Part shown: positions 51,611 through 60,669 of the stretch, piece after piece
Numbering within the stretch: position 1 is the first letter of the stretch
How the letters are laid out: each line of letters opens with the position of its first letter
Assembly (NCBI RefSeq): GCF_030815405.1
Contig: NZ_JAUSWX010000001.1
Location: 3,224,001-3,288,000, forward strand
Direction: 5' to 3'
Origin: Agromyces albus
Lineage (GTDB): Bacteria; Actinomycetota; Actinomycetes; Actinomycetales; Microbacteriaceae
DNA: 64,000 bases
Made by a program: the position numbers and the translations under genes
Notes under the pieces: generated by a model
Seen by the model: the letters and a program-made list of their open reading frames with translations, nothing else
Told to the model about the DNA's origin: nothing
Databases searched by the model: none

Positions 51611-52619
51611 CGGATGCCTCCTCTTGTGACGACCGGCGCGCGTGATCGCCGCCGGCGACCTGGTCGACGAGGTGCGGCAGCAGTCCCTCGAGCACGCGGA
51701 GCCCGTCGGCGACGCCGCCTCTCGACCCCGGGAGGTTCACGACGATCGTGCGACCGGCGATTCCGGCGAGCGCGCGGCTGAGCGCCGCGGTGGGCGTCGC
51801 CGCAAGGCCCGCGGCGCGGATCGCCTCGGCCACGCCGGGCAGCTCCTGGTCGAGCACCGCCCGGGTCGCCTCAGGGGTGCGGTCTCCCGGATTCACCCCG
51901 GTGCCGCCCGTCGTGATGACCACCGCCGGAGCGTCGGCGAGGGCGTCGCGAAGGCCGTCGGCCACGTCGGCGTCGGCGACGACTCGCGGCTCCCCTGCGT
52001 CGAAGCCCTGCGCACGCAACCACGACGCGATGACCGGCCCGGTCGTGTCATCCGCGGTGCCGGCTGCGGCTCGAGTGGAGACGACGAGTGCAACGGCACG
52101 GCCGGCGGGGCTCGCGCCGCCCGAGGCATCCGCAGCGCCCGTTGCCGTGGCATCCGCTCGCCACACGCCGCGCTTGCCGCCGCGCTTCTCGACGAGGCGG
52201 ATGCCGCCCAGTTCGGCTGCGGGGTCGACGGCCTTCACCATGTCGTGCAGCGTGAGCCCCGCGATGGCGACGGCCGTGAGCGCCTCCATCTCGATGCCGG
52301 TGCGCGCGGTCGTCGAGACCGTCGCGCGGATCATGATCGCCCGCTCCTCGAAGCCGAACTCGATCGACACGGCGTCGAGCGGCACGATGTGCGCGAGTGG
52401 GATGAGCTCACTCGTGCGCTTCGCTCCCGAGATGCCCGCGATGCGTGCGGTGGGCAGCACGTCGGCCTTCTTGAGTGCGTCGCTGCGCACGAGCGAGATG
52501 ACCTCCGCGGTCGTGTCGAGGCGGCCCTCGGCGATGGCCACCCGCCGGGTCACGGGCTTCGCGCCGACGTCGACCATGCGTGCACGGCCGTCGTCGTCGA
52601 GGTGGGTGAGCTGGGTCAT
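51603..52619 (-). CDS. moaC: MoaC-MoaB fusion (cyclic pyranopterin monophosphate synthase / molybdopterin adenylyltransferase)
   Basis: A 338-residue bifunctional protein. Residues 1-~155 are MoaC, with RMVDVGAKPVTRRVA, ELIPLAHIVPL and TGIEMEALTAV...DMVKAVD. After a linker rich in Ala/Ser, the C-terminal ~165 residues are a MogA/MoaB domain with VVITTGGTGVNPGDRTPEAT and VNLPGSRGGVADGLRVL. The fusion joins the cPMP-forming step with adenylation of molybdopterin. ATG overlaps the moeA stop (ATGA). Confidence 0.95.
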   Translation of the reverse strand: MTQLTHLDDDGRARMVDVGAKPVTRRVAIAEGRLDTTAEVISLVRSDALKKADVLPTARIAGISGAKRTSELIPLAHIVPLDAVSIEFGFEERAIMIRATVSTTARTGIEMEALTAVAIAGLTLHDMVKAVDPAAELGGIRLVEKRGGKRGVWRADATATGAADASGGASPAGRAVALVVSTRAAAGTADDTTGPVIASWLRAQGFDAGEPRVVADADVADGLRDALADAPAVVITTGGTGVNPGDRTPEATRAVLDQELPGVAEAIRAAGLAATPTAALSRALAGIAGRTIVVNLPGSRGGVADGLRVLEGLLPHLVDQVAGGDHARRSSQEEASDA

Positions 52620-53845
52620 AGGAACACGGTATCGACGATCGCGCCCGCGTCGAGTGCCTCGACGCCTTCGGGCACGACGATGAGCAGTTCGGATGCCGCG
52701 AGCGTCGCGACGAGGTGCGAACCGGCGCCTCCGACGGGCTCGACGCGGCCGTCGGGGGTGCGGCGCCCTCGAAGGAACTGCCGCTTGCCCGCCACGGATC
52801 GCATGTCTTCGGCGAGTGCGAGCCGCTCGGTGCGGGCCGGCGGAAGCCCCGCGATCGCGCGCAGGGCGGGGGCGACGAACAGCTCGAACGAGAGCTGCGC
52901 GCTCACGGGATTTCCGGGGAAGCAGATCACCGGCATGCCCCGGTAGCCCGCGGTCGCCTGCGGTCCGCCGGGCTGCATGGCCACGGAGCCGACCCAGGCG
53001 CCGAGCGGCTCGAGCAGCTCGCGCACCACCTCGTAGGCGCCCATCGAGATGCCGCCGCTCGTCACCACGAGCTCGGCGCCCGCGTCGACGGCCGCGTCGA
53101 GCTCGGCGCGCAGCCGCTCGACGTCGTCGCGCACACGGCCCGAGTGCACGACGAGCGCTCCGGCCGCACGGGCGGCTGAGGCGAGCGCGACGCCGTTCGC
53201 GTCGGGGATCTCGCCCGGCCCGAGCGGCGCACCGGGCTCCACGAGCTCGCTGCCCGTGCTCACGACGGCGACGCGCACGTGCTCGCGCACGAGGAGTTCG
53301 GTGAGGCCGGATGCCGCGGCCGCTGCGAGATGGCGGGAGGCCAGCCTCAGTCCCGGCGGCAGCACGTCGGCGCCGGCGGCGAGGTCGGATCCGGCGTCGC
53401 GCACGAACGCACCGGCGGCTCGCGCATGAAGAATGCGCACAGCGCCGACGCCGGGGTTGTCCTCGCCGTCGGCTTCTGTGTGCTCGACGGGCTCGGTGTC
53501 CTCGACGGGCACGACCGCATCGGCGCCGTCGGGCACCGCAGCACCCGTCATGATGCGCACGGCGGTGGCGGGCTGGAGCGGGGCCGGCGTGCCCGCGGCA
53601 GCGGCGACCTCACCGGCGATCGGCAGGTTCACCGGGGCATCCGCGACATCCACGGCCCGCACTGCGAAGCCGTCCATCTGCGAGTTCCGGAACGGCGGCA
53701 GCGGGATCGGCGACTCGACCGGCGACGCGGTGATGCGGCCGAGCGCGTCGGCGAGCGCGACTCGTTCGGTGGGCCGGGCGCCGAGACCCGCGAGGAGCGA
53801 GCGGATGAACGCGGCGTGCTCGTCGACCGAGATGCGGTCGGCCAT
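52616..53845 (-). CDS. moeA: Molybdopterin molybdenumtransferase
   Basis: A 409-residue enzyme that inserts molybdate into adenylated molybdopterin. PPFRNSQMDGFAVRA, AVRIMTGAAVPDGADAVVP, VVSTGSELVEPG, VTSGGISMGAYEVV and CFPGNPVSAQLSFELF mark domains I-IV of MoeA. Start fixed by TGATG overlap with moeB. Confidence 0.96.
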   Translation of the reverse strand: MADRISVDEHAAFIRSLLAGLGARPTERVALADALGRITASPVESPIPLPPFRNSQMDGFAVRAVDVADAPVNLPIAGEVAAAAGTPAPLQPATAVRIMTGAAVPDGADAVVPVEDTEPVEHTEADGEDNPGVGAVRILHARAAGAFVRDAGSDLAAGADVLPPGLRLASRHLAAAAASGLTELLVREHVRVAVVSTGSELVEPGAPLGPGEIPDANGVALASAARAAGALVVHSGRVRDDVERLRAELDAAVDAGAELVVTSGGISMGAYEVVRELLEPLGAWVGSVAMQPGGPQATAGYRGMPVICFPGNPVSAQLSFELFVAPALRAIAGLPPARTERLALAEDMRSVAGKRQFLRGRRTPDGRVEPVGGAGSHLVATLAASELLIVVPEGVEALDAGAIVDTVFL

Positions 53846-54945
53846 CAGTATCTCGCCACCGCGGGATCCACGTTGCGCGACCAGGCGTCGATGCCGCCCG
53901 CGAGGTTGCGCACGTGCCCGAAGCCCACGCTTGCGAGTTGTCGCGCGGCGTAGTTCGAGCGCACGCCGAGGTGGCAATAGACGACGACGGATGCCGCGGG
54001 GTCGAGCTCGCCGAGCCGCTCGCCGAGATCGCCGAGCGGGATCAGCACTGAGCCGGGAATCGTGGCGACCTCGGCCTCCCACGGCTCGCGGACGTCGAGC
54101 ACGAGCGGCGGCGCGTCGGACGCGAGCTCGTCGGCGAGTGCGCCCGGCTCGATCTCGCTGGTCGCTGCGGGTTGAGGAGCTGCGGACTGCTGTTTCTCCG
54201 CAGGCGCCTCACCCCCCGGCTCCGCCCGCCGATAGGCGATCTCGCGCATGCGCCCCGAGAGCGCGTCGTAGACGACGACGCGGCCGAGGAGCGGCTCACC
54301 CACCCCGGTGAGCAGCTTCAGCGCCTCGCTCGCCATCATGCCCCCGGTCACGGTGCACACGGTGGGAAGGATGCCGTCGATCTCGCAGCTGAGCCCCGCG
54401 TCGGCGGGCGGCTCGGGCAACAGGTCGCGGTAGGAGACGCCGCGCGCCTCCCATGAGACGCCGACCTGTCCGGAGAACTTCGCCGCCGATCCCCAGACGA
54501 GCGGGATGCCGGCGCGAGCTGCGGCGTCGTCGGCGACGTAGCGCGTGAGGATGTCGTCGGTGCCGTCGATCACGAGGTCGGCGTCGGCGAGCAACTCGTC
54601 GGCGTCGCCGGCGGTGAATCGTGCGGCCACGGGCACGACCGTCGTCTCGGGCGAGAGTGCCGCCGCGGCATCCGCTGCCGACTCGACCTTGGCCCGCCCG
54701 ACATCGGCGGGAGTGTGCAGCGTCTGGCGGTGCAGGTTCGTGGTGTCGACGTGGTCGTCGTCGACGACGGTGAGCCGGCCCACTCCCGCGGCCACGAGCG
54801 CCGGAAGCACGGCACTGCCGAGCCCGCCTGCGCCGAGCACGACGACGTGCGCGTCGGCGAGCCGGCGTTGGCCCTGGGTGCCAAAACCGGGCAGAACGCG
54901 CTGCCTGGCGTACCGGAGAGCATCCGGGTCGAGGGCTTCGGTCAT
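53845..54945 (-). CDS. moeB: Molybdopterin synthase adenylyltransferase with rhodanese domain
   Basis: A 366-residue ThiF/MoeB-type E1-like enzyme fused to a rhodanese domain. The ATP loop is VVVLGAGGLGSAVLPAL; NLHRQTLHTPADVGRAK and GTDDILTRY follow. The zinc cysteines common in MoeB are only partly present (one in SCEIDGILPTVCTV). The rhodanese domain (from ~residue 275) has its active Cys in VVYCHLGVRSNYAA. It activates MoaD for thiocarboxylation. First gene of the operon, probably leaderless. Confidence 0.93.
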   Translation of the reverse strand: MTEALDPDALRYARQRVLPGFGTQGQRRLADAHVVVLGAGGLGSAVLPALVAAGVGRLTVVDDDHVDTTNLHRQTLHTPADVGRAKVESAADAAAALSPETTVVPVAARFTAGDADELLADADLVIDGTDDILTRYVADDAAARAGIPLVWGSAAKFSGQVGVSWEARGVSYRDLLPEPPADAGLSCEIDGILPTVCTVTGGMMASEALKLLTGVGEPLLGRVVVYDALSGRMREIAYRRAEPGGEAPAEKQQSAAPQPAATSEIEPGALADELASDAPPLVLDVREPWEAEVATIPGSVLIPLGDLGERLGELDPAASVVVYCHLGVRSNYAARQLASVGFGHVRNLAGGIDAWSRNVDPAVARY

Positions 54946-54951
54946 GCATCG

Positions 54952-54957
54952 ATTCTC
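54952..54957 (-). promoter_or_regulatory. -10 element of the leaderless moeB transcript
   Basis: GAGAAT on the minus strand, six bases before the ATG at 54945; no SD present. Confidence 0.5.
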
Positions 54958-55069
54958 GCAGGAGCGGGAGGTCGCGCCGGATCGGAGACGGTCGCGGCCC
55001 CGAAACGCAAGAAAAAGCACCCCCGAATTGGGAAGCGCGGGAGAATGGTGCATCGAGGTATTCTCACGA

Positions 55070-55113
55070 TACCCGAATCACTACGCGATTCTTACCCGGA
55101 TCGTTACCCGATC
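55070..55113. promoter_or_regulatory. Three direct TACCCG(G/A)ATC repeats in the leader of the FG-GAP protein gene
   Basis: TACCCGAATC (55070), TACCCGGATC (55093) and TACCCGATC (55105) lie just downstream of a possible -10 (TATTCT, 55059-55064). They may bind a regulator or shape the mRNA leader. Nothing else was seen in the 192 bp between moeB and this gene. Confidence 0.4.
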
Positions 55114-55137
55114 ACCGTCCCAACCCGAGGGGACCCG

Positions 55138-58018
55138 GTGGCTGCTGCATACCCGAACGCGCGTCACGAAGAACCCGGCATCGGATCGCCCCCCGAGCCA
55201 CGGTCCTTCCTCCGCCGAACCCTGGCCGCGGCCCTCGCCGCCGTCATCGCCGTCGGCCTCACGGTCGCGGGTGCAGGCCCCGCTGCGGTCGCCGACCAGC
55301 CGCGCCGGAGCATCGCACAGGGCATCACCGCTGCGGGCGGCCTGCTCGTCGACCCGGCGGGTCGCCTGTGGGTCTCGGACGCGCAACGCGGCTTCTGCCG
55401 CGTTGTCGAGACCTCCGGGTCGACGGCGGGCAGCATCGAGGCGTCCACGTGCCTCGGCGGCTCTGCCGGGGCCCCGCAGAACGGCCCGATCAAGCCGGGC
55501 GGCCCCTGCACTGCTCGACCCGACTCCGCAGACCCCGGGCAGCGGCGACGAACTCGCGCTCGTTCCGGATGCCGCCGCGAACTCCTCGTTCGTGATGCGG
55601 GCGCGCTGGGACGCGCCTTCCAGTAGCTTCCGGTACGCCAGCACGCTCACGATCTACGGCGGCGACCTGCGCCCCGTGGCCGTCTCGGTCGGGCCCGACC
55701 GGAGCGCCTATGTCGCATTCGAGCGCGCGCGCAGCATCGTACGAATCGTCAACCCCGCGGCCACCCAGCCGACAATCCATACGGTCGCCTCCGTCGGCGC
55801 CAACGGCGCGCGCGCCATCGCGGCGGGTGCGGCCGATTCCACCGGCCGGGTCACCGTCTACGTGGCGGAAGCGTCGGGGCTCACCTCGTTCCGCCCGCCG
55901 CTCACCGGGGCGTCGATGGCCTCGCCGACCGCGTCGTTCCCCGTCGGTGACGTGGCGCGACTGCATTTCGACTCCGCGACGAGCGTCCTCTACGCGGGCA
56001 AGGCCACGGCGACCACGGCCGGCGCGGACTCGATCACGCGAGTCATCACCCAGACCGGGCAGGTCGAGGCGAACTGGGCAGCCGGGTTCAGCCGCGTCGG
56101 TGGCATCGCCGTGCGCAAGACGCTCGTGCTCGCCGCGGACGATCCGGGGCTCCTCGCATCTCCCGCGCAGATCGGCAAGGGCTTCACCTACCTGCTCGGC
56201 GAGGTCCTGCCGCGCATCGTCGCGGGTCCGACCATGGCTGACGGGTCGTCGGCGCCTGATCCGGCGATCACGAACGACGCGACGCCGACCTTCAAGGTCG
56301 CCGTCGACGTCGGAGAGTCACTCCAGTGCGCCTTCGACAACGCGAACTGGGCCGGATGCGCGGTCGGCGACGTGACGGCTACGCAGCCGCTCGCAGACGG
56401 CGCGCACCAGTTCTCGGTGCGGGTCGGCGCAACGGGCACGCCCGTCGAGGCCGCGTTCACCGTGGACACGACATCTCCGGCCACTCCCTCGATCGTCACG
56501 CCGGCTACGGGATCGACAATCGGCGGGTCGGTCGTGCTGAACATCACGTCGCAGGCGGGCGCGGTCCTCCGGTGCGCCGTCGACGCAGCCCTGACCTCTC
56601 CTGGCACCGTCTGCAAGTCGGGAGACACCCTGACCTTCACGACCTCGGGCAAGCACTCGCTGCGCGTCACCGCGACCGATCGCGTGGGCAACGTGAGCGC
56701 ACCCGTCACGTCGACGTTCACCGTCGACCTGACGGCGCCCGTGCCGGTGATCACTGCGCCCGCCGCCGACGGCCAGACGCTCACGAACACGGCGACGTTC
56801 GAATTCTCCGCGGGGTCCGAGTCGGGCCTCACGTATCGCTGCCGAATCGATGCGCTGCCCTTCGAGGCCTGCACTTCGCCCCGAAGCTACACGGGCCTGA
56901 CCGCCGGTGCGCACACCTTCGTCGTCGAGGCACACGATGCGAACGGCAACACCGGGACGGCGACGCGCACGTTCCAGTTCGCGGTGCCCGACACGACAGC
57001 GCCTGTGGTGACGGCCTCGCCGGTCGGCGGCACGTACGACGCCGGGCAGCAGATCACGCTCAGCGCCAACGAGGCCGCGACGATCTACTTCACCACCAAC
57101 GGCGACACTCCGACGACGGCATCCACGCAATACAGTGCCCCGATCGCGCTGACCGCCGACTTCACGCTGCGGTACTTCGCCGTCGATGCCGCCGGCAACG
57201 CTTCGGCGCCCACCGCCCAGGCCTATGTCGTGCGCACCTCACCGCCGCCACCGCCGCCATCGAGCCATCCGCATGACTACGACGGTGACGGCAGGATGGA
57301 TCTCGTCGCGCTCAACGGGAATGGCGACCTGTGGCTCTACCGAGGCGACGGTTCCGGTGGCTGGCTGGGTTGGCACGTCATGGCCAGCGGATGGAACGAC
57401 GTCAACGCGATCGTCACGCCCGGCGACTGGACCGGCGACGGCCATCCCGACCTCCTCGCGCGAAACAGCGGCGGCGAGCTCCGGCTCCACCGCGGCGACA
57501 GCGACGGCAACATCGGCGGGCCAGAGGTCGTCGCGACCGGGTGGGGCGGGTTCTCGCCGCTCTTCAGTCCGGGCGACTGGGATGGCGACGGCAAGTCAGA
57601 CATCCTCGCGCGGGACGGCTCGGGGCGGCTCATGCTCTTCTCTGGGAGCGGAGCGGGCGGAGTGCTGCCGCCCCGGCAGGTCGGCTCCGGCTGGAACCTC
57701 ATGACCGCGATCTTCGGACCCGGCGACTGGGACGGCGACGGCACGCCCGACCTGATCGCACGCGACAGCTCCGGGCGGTTGCTGCTCTACACCGGCGACG
57801 GCACCGGAGGATGGCGGACGACGCGGCAGGTCGGCTCCGGCTGGAACCTCATGACCGCGATCTTCGGACCCGGCGACTGGGACGGCGACGGCACGCCCGA
57901 CCTGATCGCACGCGACAGCTCCGGGCGGTTGCTGCTCTACACCGGCGACGGCACCGGAGGATGGCGGACGACGCGGCAGATCGGGTCCGGCTGGAACGTG
58001 ATGACGGTGATCACATGA
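55138..58018 (+). pseudogene. Large secreted protein with Ig-like and FG-GAP/VCBS repeats, single-base frameshift
   Basis: The first ~120 codons (GTG at 55138 after GAGGGG) encode a signal peptide (RRTLAAALAAVIAVGLTVAG) and the start of a beta-propeller-like region (GGLLVDPAGRLWVSDA). At a run of four C (55503-55506) the frame breaks. With three C it would continue as PALLDPTPQTPGSGDELA into a ~830-residue frame. There follow the rest of the propeller, two Ig-like modules, a chitobiase-type module (ATIYFTTNGDTPTTASTQYS), a proline linker, and about five FG-GAP-like repeats (GDWDGDGTPDLIARDSSGRL). Corrected length is 959 residues. It would act outside the cell, perhaps in adhesion or polymer binding. 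As written it is broken; a sequence error is possible. Confidence 0.8.
57674..57973 (+). repeat. Two identical 150-bp tandem copies in the FG-GAP region
   Basis: 57674-57823 and 57824-57973 appear identical and encode 50 residues each; a third, shorter and diverged copy ends the gene. Identity at the base level suggests recent duplication or gene conversion. Confidence 0.88.
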
Positions 58019-58554
58019 GCAGGCATGCCAGGCTCGGCCGTCATGGAGTGCTCGCCCTCCTGATGCTCTCGCTCATGGGATGCGCGGGATCTGTCGGCCC
58101 CGTCGAGACCCCGCCCCCACCCCCGACAACGACGACGACGTCACCCCCCACAGCATCACCCACGTCATCCCCGGGCGACGACGAGCCGCGCGTCCTCATC
58201 GAGTGCTTCTACCCCGACGGCAGCGAGGTCGCCACGTTCACGCGACTCGAGGAGGCCTGGGCGTCGACGAACTACGTGCGCATCGATCATTGCGAAGCGC
58301 GGGCTGCCGAACCCGACGAGTTCGAACTCAGCGACGAGGAAGCGGAGGTCGCGAGCGTGGCAGAAGCGGATCTCCCCGGCGAAGACGCCACCGAGCTCTT
58401 CCTGCTCACCCTGGCCGCGTGCGTGCGACTCACTCCTGAGGGAGACCGCGGCATGGCGAGCCGACCCACGTCGATCCTCGAGGCCGCCCTCGTGCTGTGC
58501 CCCGAGGCGCCGCACGCAGGGCTCATCGAGACCGAGCTCGGCACAAGGGGGTGA
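58015..58554 (+). CDS. Lipoprotein of unrecognised family
   Basis: A 179-residue lipoprotein: the signal peptide LALLMLSLMGC ends in a lipobox Cys, followed by a Pro/Thr/Ser linker and a domain of ~120 residues. That domain (FTRLEEAWASTNYVRIDHCE, ELFLLTLAACVRLTPEG, EAALVLCPEAPHAG) is clearly related to the protein encoded by the next gene. It carries four cysteines after the anchor that could form disulfides. The ATG overlaps the stop of the FG-GAP gene (ATGA), so the two are co-translated. Confidence 0.8.
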   Translation: MSRHARLGRHGVLALLMLSLMGCAGSVGPVETPPPPPTTTTTSPPTASPTSSPGDDEPRVLIECFYPDGSEVATFTRLEEAWASTNYVRIDHCEARAAEPDEFELSDEEAEVASVAEADLPGEDATELFLLTLAACVRLTPEGDRGMASRPTSILEAALVLCPEAPHAGLIETELGTRG

Positions 58555-58557
58555 CGG

Positions 58558-59085
58558 ATGCCCAGAGACACTCCCAGCATCAGCCGCCGGACGGCGCTCC
58601 GGCTCGGCATCGTGACGGCGTGGTCCGTCGGCACGCTCGCCTTCACCACGGCGCCGGCGCTCGCGGCAGTTCCGGCCGTCCCGGCGCCTCCAGTGACCTA
58701 CGGTTCCAATGCACCGCGGTTCCGATTCGATTTCATCACAGCGTTGCCGATGTCCGCGCCGCTCACGAGGCTGGAACAGGTGTGGGCGAGCCCGCAGTAC
58801 ATGAGGATCACCGACTGCGCCGTCCGCTACGTCGGCGCGGAGACGTTCGAGCTGACGGCAGACGAGTCCGCGGTCGTTGACGTCGCCGAGGCGGCCGGCG
58901 CGGTCGTCGATGACCGTCGCGCGCTGTACCTGTTGATCCTGGCGGCCAGCACTCGCATCGATCCGGCCTCGCTCGACGCGAAACTCGCCGAGCTGGGGCG
59001 CCCGGTCGTGTTGGCGTCATTGGCGCTGGCACCCGAGGCTCCGCAGGCCGCCCAGTTCGGTGCATGGCTGGAGCGGGCCGGCTGA
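58558..59085 (+). CDS. Exported protein, paralogue of the preceding lipoprotein
   Basis: A 175-residue protein with an RR-containing signal sequence (SRRTALRLGIVTAWSVG, possibly Tat) and cleavage near APALAAVP. The mature domain (LTRLEQVWASPQYMRITDCA, LYLLILAASTRIDPASL, LASLALAPEAPQAAQFG) aligns with the lipoprotein encoded at 58015, but has one cysteine only. It starts three bases after that gene ends. The family is not known to me. Confidence 0.8.
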   Translation: MPRDTPSISRRTALRLGIVTAWSVGTLAFTTAPALAAVPAVPAPPVTYGSNAPRFRFDFITALPMSAPLTRLEQVWASPQYMRITDCAVRYVGAETFELTADESAVVDVAEAAGAVVDDRRALYLLILAASTRIDPASLDAKLAELGRPVVLASLALAPEAPQAAQFGAWLERAG

Positions 59086-59137
59086 TCGACCGGGCCGCGC
59101 CGGTCTCGATCTGCCAGCCTCGCTCAGCAGAGTTCAC

Positions 59138-60487
59138 TCAGCCGAGCTGCACGGCGAGCGCGTTGATGATCGCGGACTCCACGCCCGAGGTTCCGGCGCG
59201 GAAGTGGCCGATCTGCGGATAGATCGTCATGCTGCCGCCGGCGATGCCCGGCAGGTCCGGGTCCCAGCCGCCCTCGTAGCTGCCGTTCGACGGCGCCAGC
59301 GGCGGTAGGAAGTCGTTCGCCGGCACATAGCAGTTGGTCTCATTGGCGTACCCGCCGATGAAGAGCCTGCTCGCCCCACCCTGGCGTGCACGGAAATAGG
59401 CTGCGTAACCGCTGACCAGTTCGCCGCCCACGAACGCCATCTTCAGGATGGGGCTGCCGCCGATTTTCCACACCTGCGACGGATTGGGCACGCTCGTCGC
59501 ATACGTGCCGCTGTCGATGCGTGTGATCATGAGCGCGGCGTGGCGCTGGTACCAGGCCGGCTGTCCCGCCGGGTTCTGGATGCGCGACGCGAAGGCGGCA
59601 CGCACGGCGGCGAGGTTGGCCGACGTCACGGTGATGTCGAGTGGGAGCGACACTTCGCGCAGCTGCGAGTAGATCGGCCCGGTCAGCACGCGACCGGCCG
59701 CCTTCGCCGAGCTGACGACGGCGCTTCCGAGCGCCCTGCCGTGGGAGGTGCGCAGAGACCAGCTGCGCACACCGGTCGGGTCCTGGTCGCCGGCTGCCCC
59801 AGGTATGAACATTGCGAAGGCCCCGGTCTGGCTCTCGACGACGGCACATGCTTCAGCCGGCCAATCTCCGTCCCACCGCTCCTGCCAGCCCGCACTGACC
59901 GGGTGGCAGCCGTAGCTGAACAGCACCGCGGCGAGCGTGCCGTTGCCACGGCGAGCGGTGAGCACGGGCACCGCCGTCTCGACGGTCGGCTTGCCGGCCC
60001 GGTTGAATGAGAAGTTCGCCGACGTCAGGCGGTACTCGAGTTTCACTGAGGTGCGAGTGGCGGCAAGCGCCGCGGTCACAGCGGCGACGATCCGATCCTG
60101 CAGCCACCTCGTGTAGGAATCGATGAGTTCGAGGCTGCTGATCCCGTAGGTGATGTACGGGTTCGGCATGTTCCCGATGATGGGCCCGTTATGAGTGTGG
60201 GTCGCGACGAGCACAATGTCGGAGGACACCCAGCCGGCAAGCTTGACAAGGCGCGGCCGCACCGCTTGGTGCACGCGCCGCGGAATTCCCAGGATGTCGA
60301 GCGAGACGATCGCATTGGGGTACCCGTCGTCCCACAAGATCACGCATCGCACGTACAGGGGCTGCGCGAAGGGCGTGTTGCGCTCAACGACGCGGGCGCC
60401 GGCCTGAGTGCCGTATCCGGCCATGTAGGGGTTCGCGCCGGACGCCGGTGTGATGTCGACCTTCGAGGTCGACGTCTGGAAGCTCAT
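59138..60487 (-). CDS. Neutral/alkaline ceramidase-like protein
   Basis: A 449-residue protein with N-terminal SKVDITPASGANPYMAGYG and LVATHTHNGPIIGNMPNP, both typical of neutral ceramidases; HTH would be zinc ligands. GCHPVSAG and IPGAAGDQDPTG also match. It lacks a clear signal peptide from the chosen ATG and is shorter than bacterial ceramidases, so specificity may differ. The start (ATG 60487, after GAGAGG) is preferred over a longer frame to 60547. A -10-like TAGGAT lies about 95 bp upstream. The 182-bp gap to the next gene shows nothing more. Confidence 0.8.
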   Translation of the reverse strand: MSFQTSTSKVDITPASGANPYMAGYGTQAGARVVERNTPFAQPLYVRCVILWDDGYPNAIVSLDILGIPRRVHQAVRPRLVKLAGWVSSDIVLVATHTHNGPIIGNMPNPYITYGISSLELIDSYTRWLQDRIVAAVTAALAATRTSVKLEYRLTSANFSFNRAGKPTVETAVPVLTARRGNGTLAAVLFSYGCHPVSAGWQERWDGDWPAEACAVVESQTGAFAMFIPGAAGDQDPTGVRSWSLRTSHGRALGSAVVSSAKAAGRVLTGPIYSQLREVSLPLDITVTSANLAAVRAAFASRIQNPAGQPAWYQRHAALMITRIDSGTYATSVPNPSQVWKIGGSPILKMAFVGGELVSGYAAYFRARQGGASRLFIGGYANETNCYVPANDFLPPLAPSNGSYEGGWDPDLPGIAGGSMTIYPQIGHFRAGTSGVESAIINALAVQLG

Positions 60488-60669
60488 CGGGGCCGGCCTC
60501 TCGCCCGAGAGGGTATGCACATCGGCGGGTCTGCGTAGGGCGAACACTCACGCTCTCGGGTAAGGTGCGCGTTCACTGCGATCCTAATCGCGAGTGCTGC
60601 TCATCTTCTGCCGCCAGTTGTGGGGTCATGTCGCTCGGCGATGTCCATCGGCCACGCCACCGACGCACG

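Noticed and set aside
55138..59085. Contractile or toxin-delivery system
   Set aside because: FG-GAP and Ig modules are general surface features; no toxin, immunity, sheath or secretion genes accompany them.
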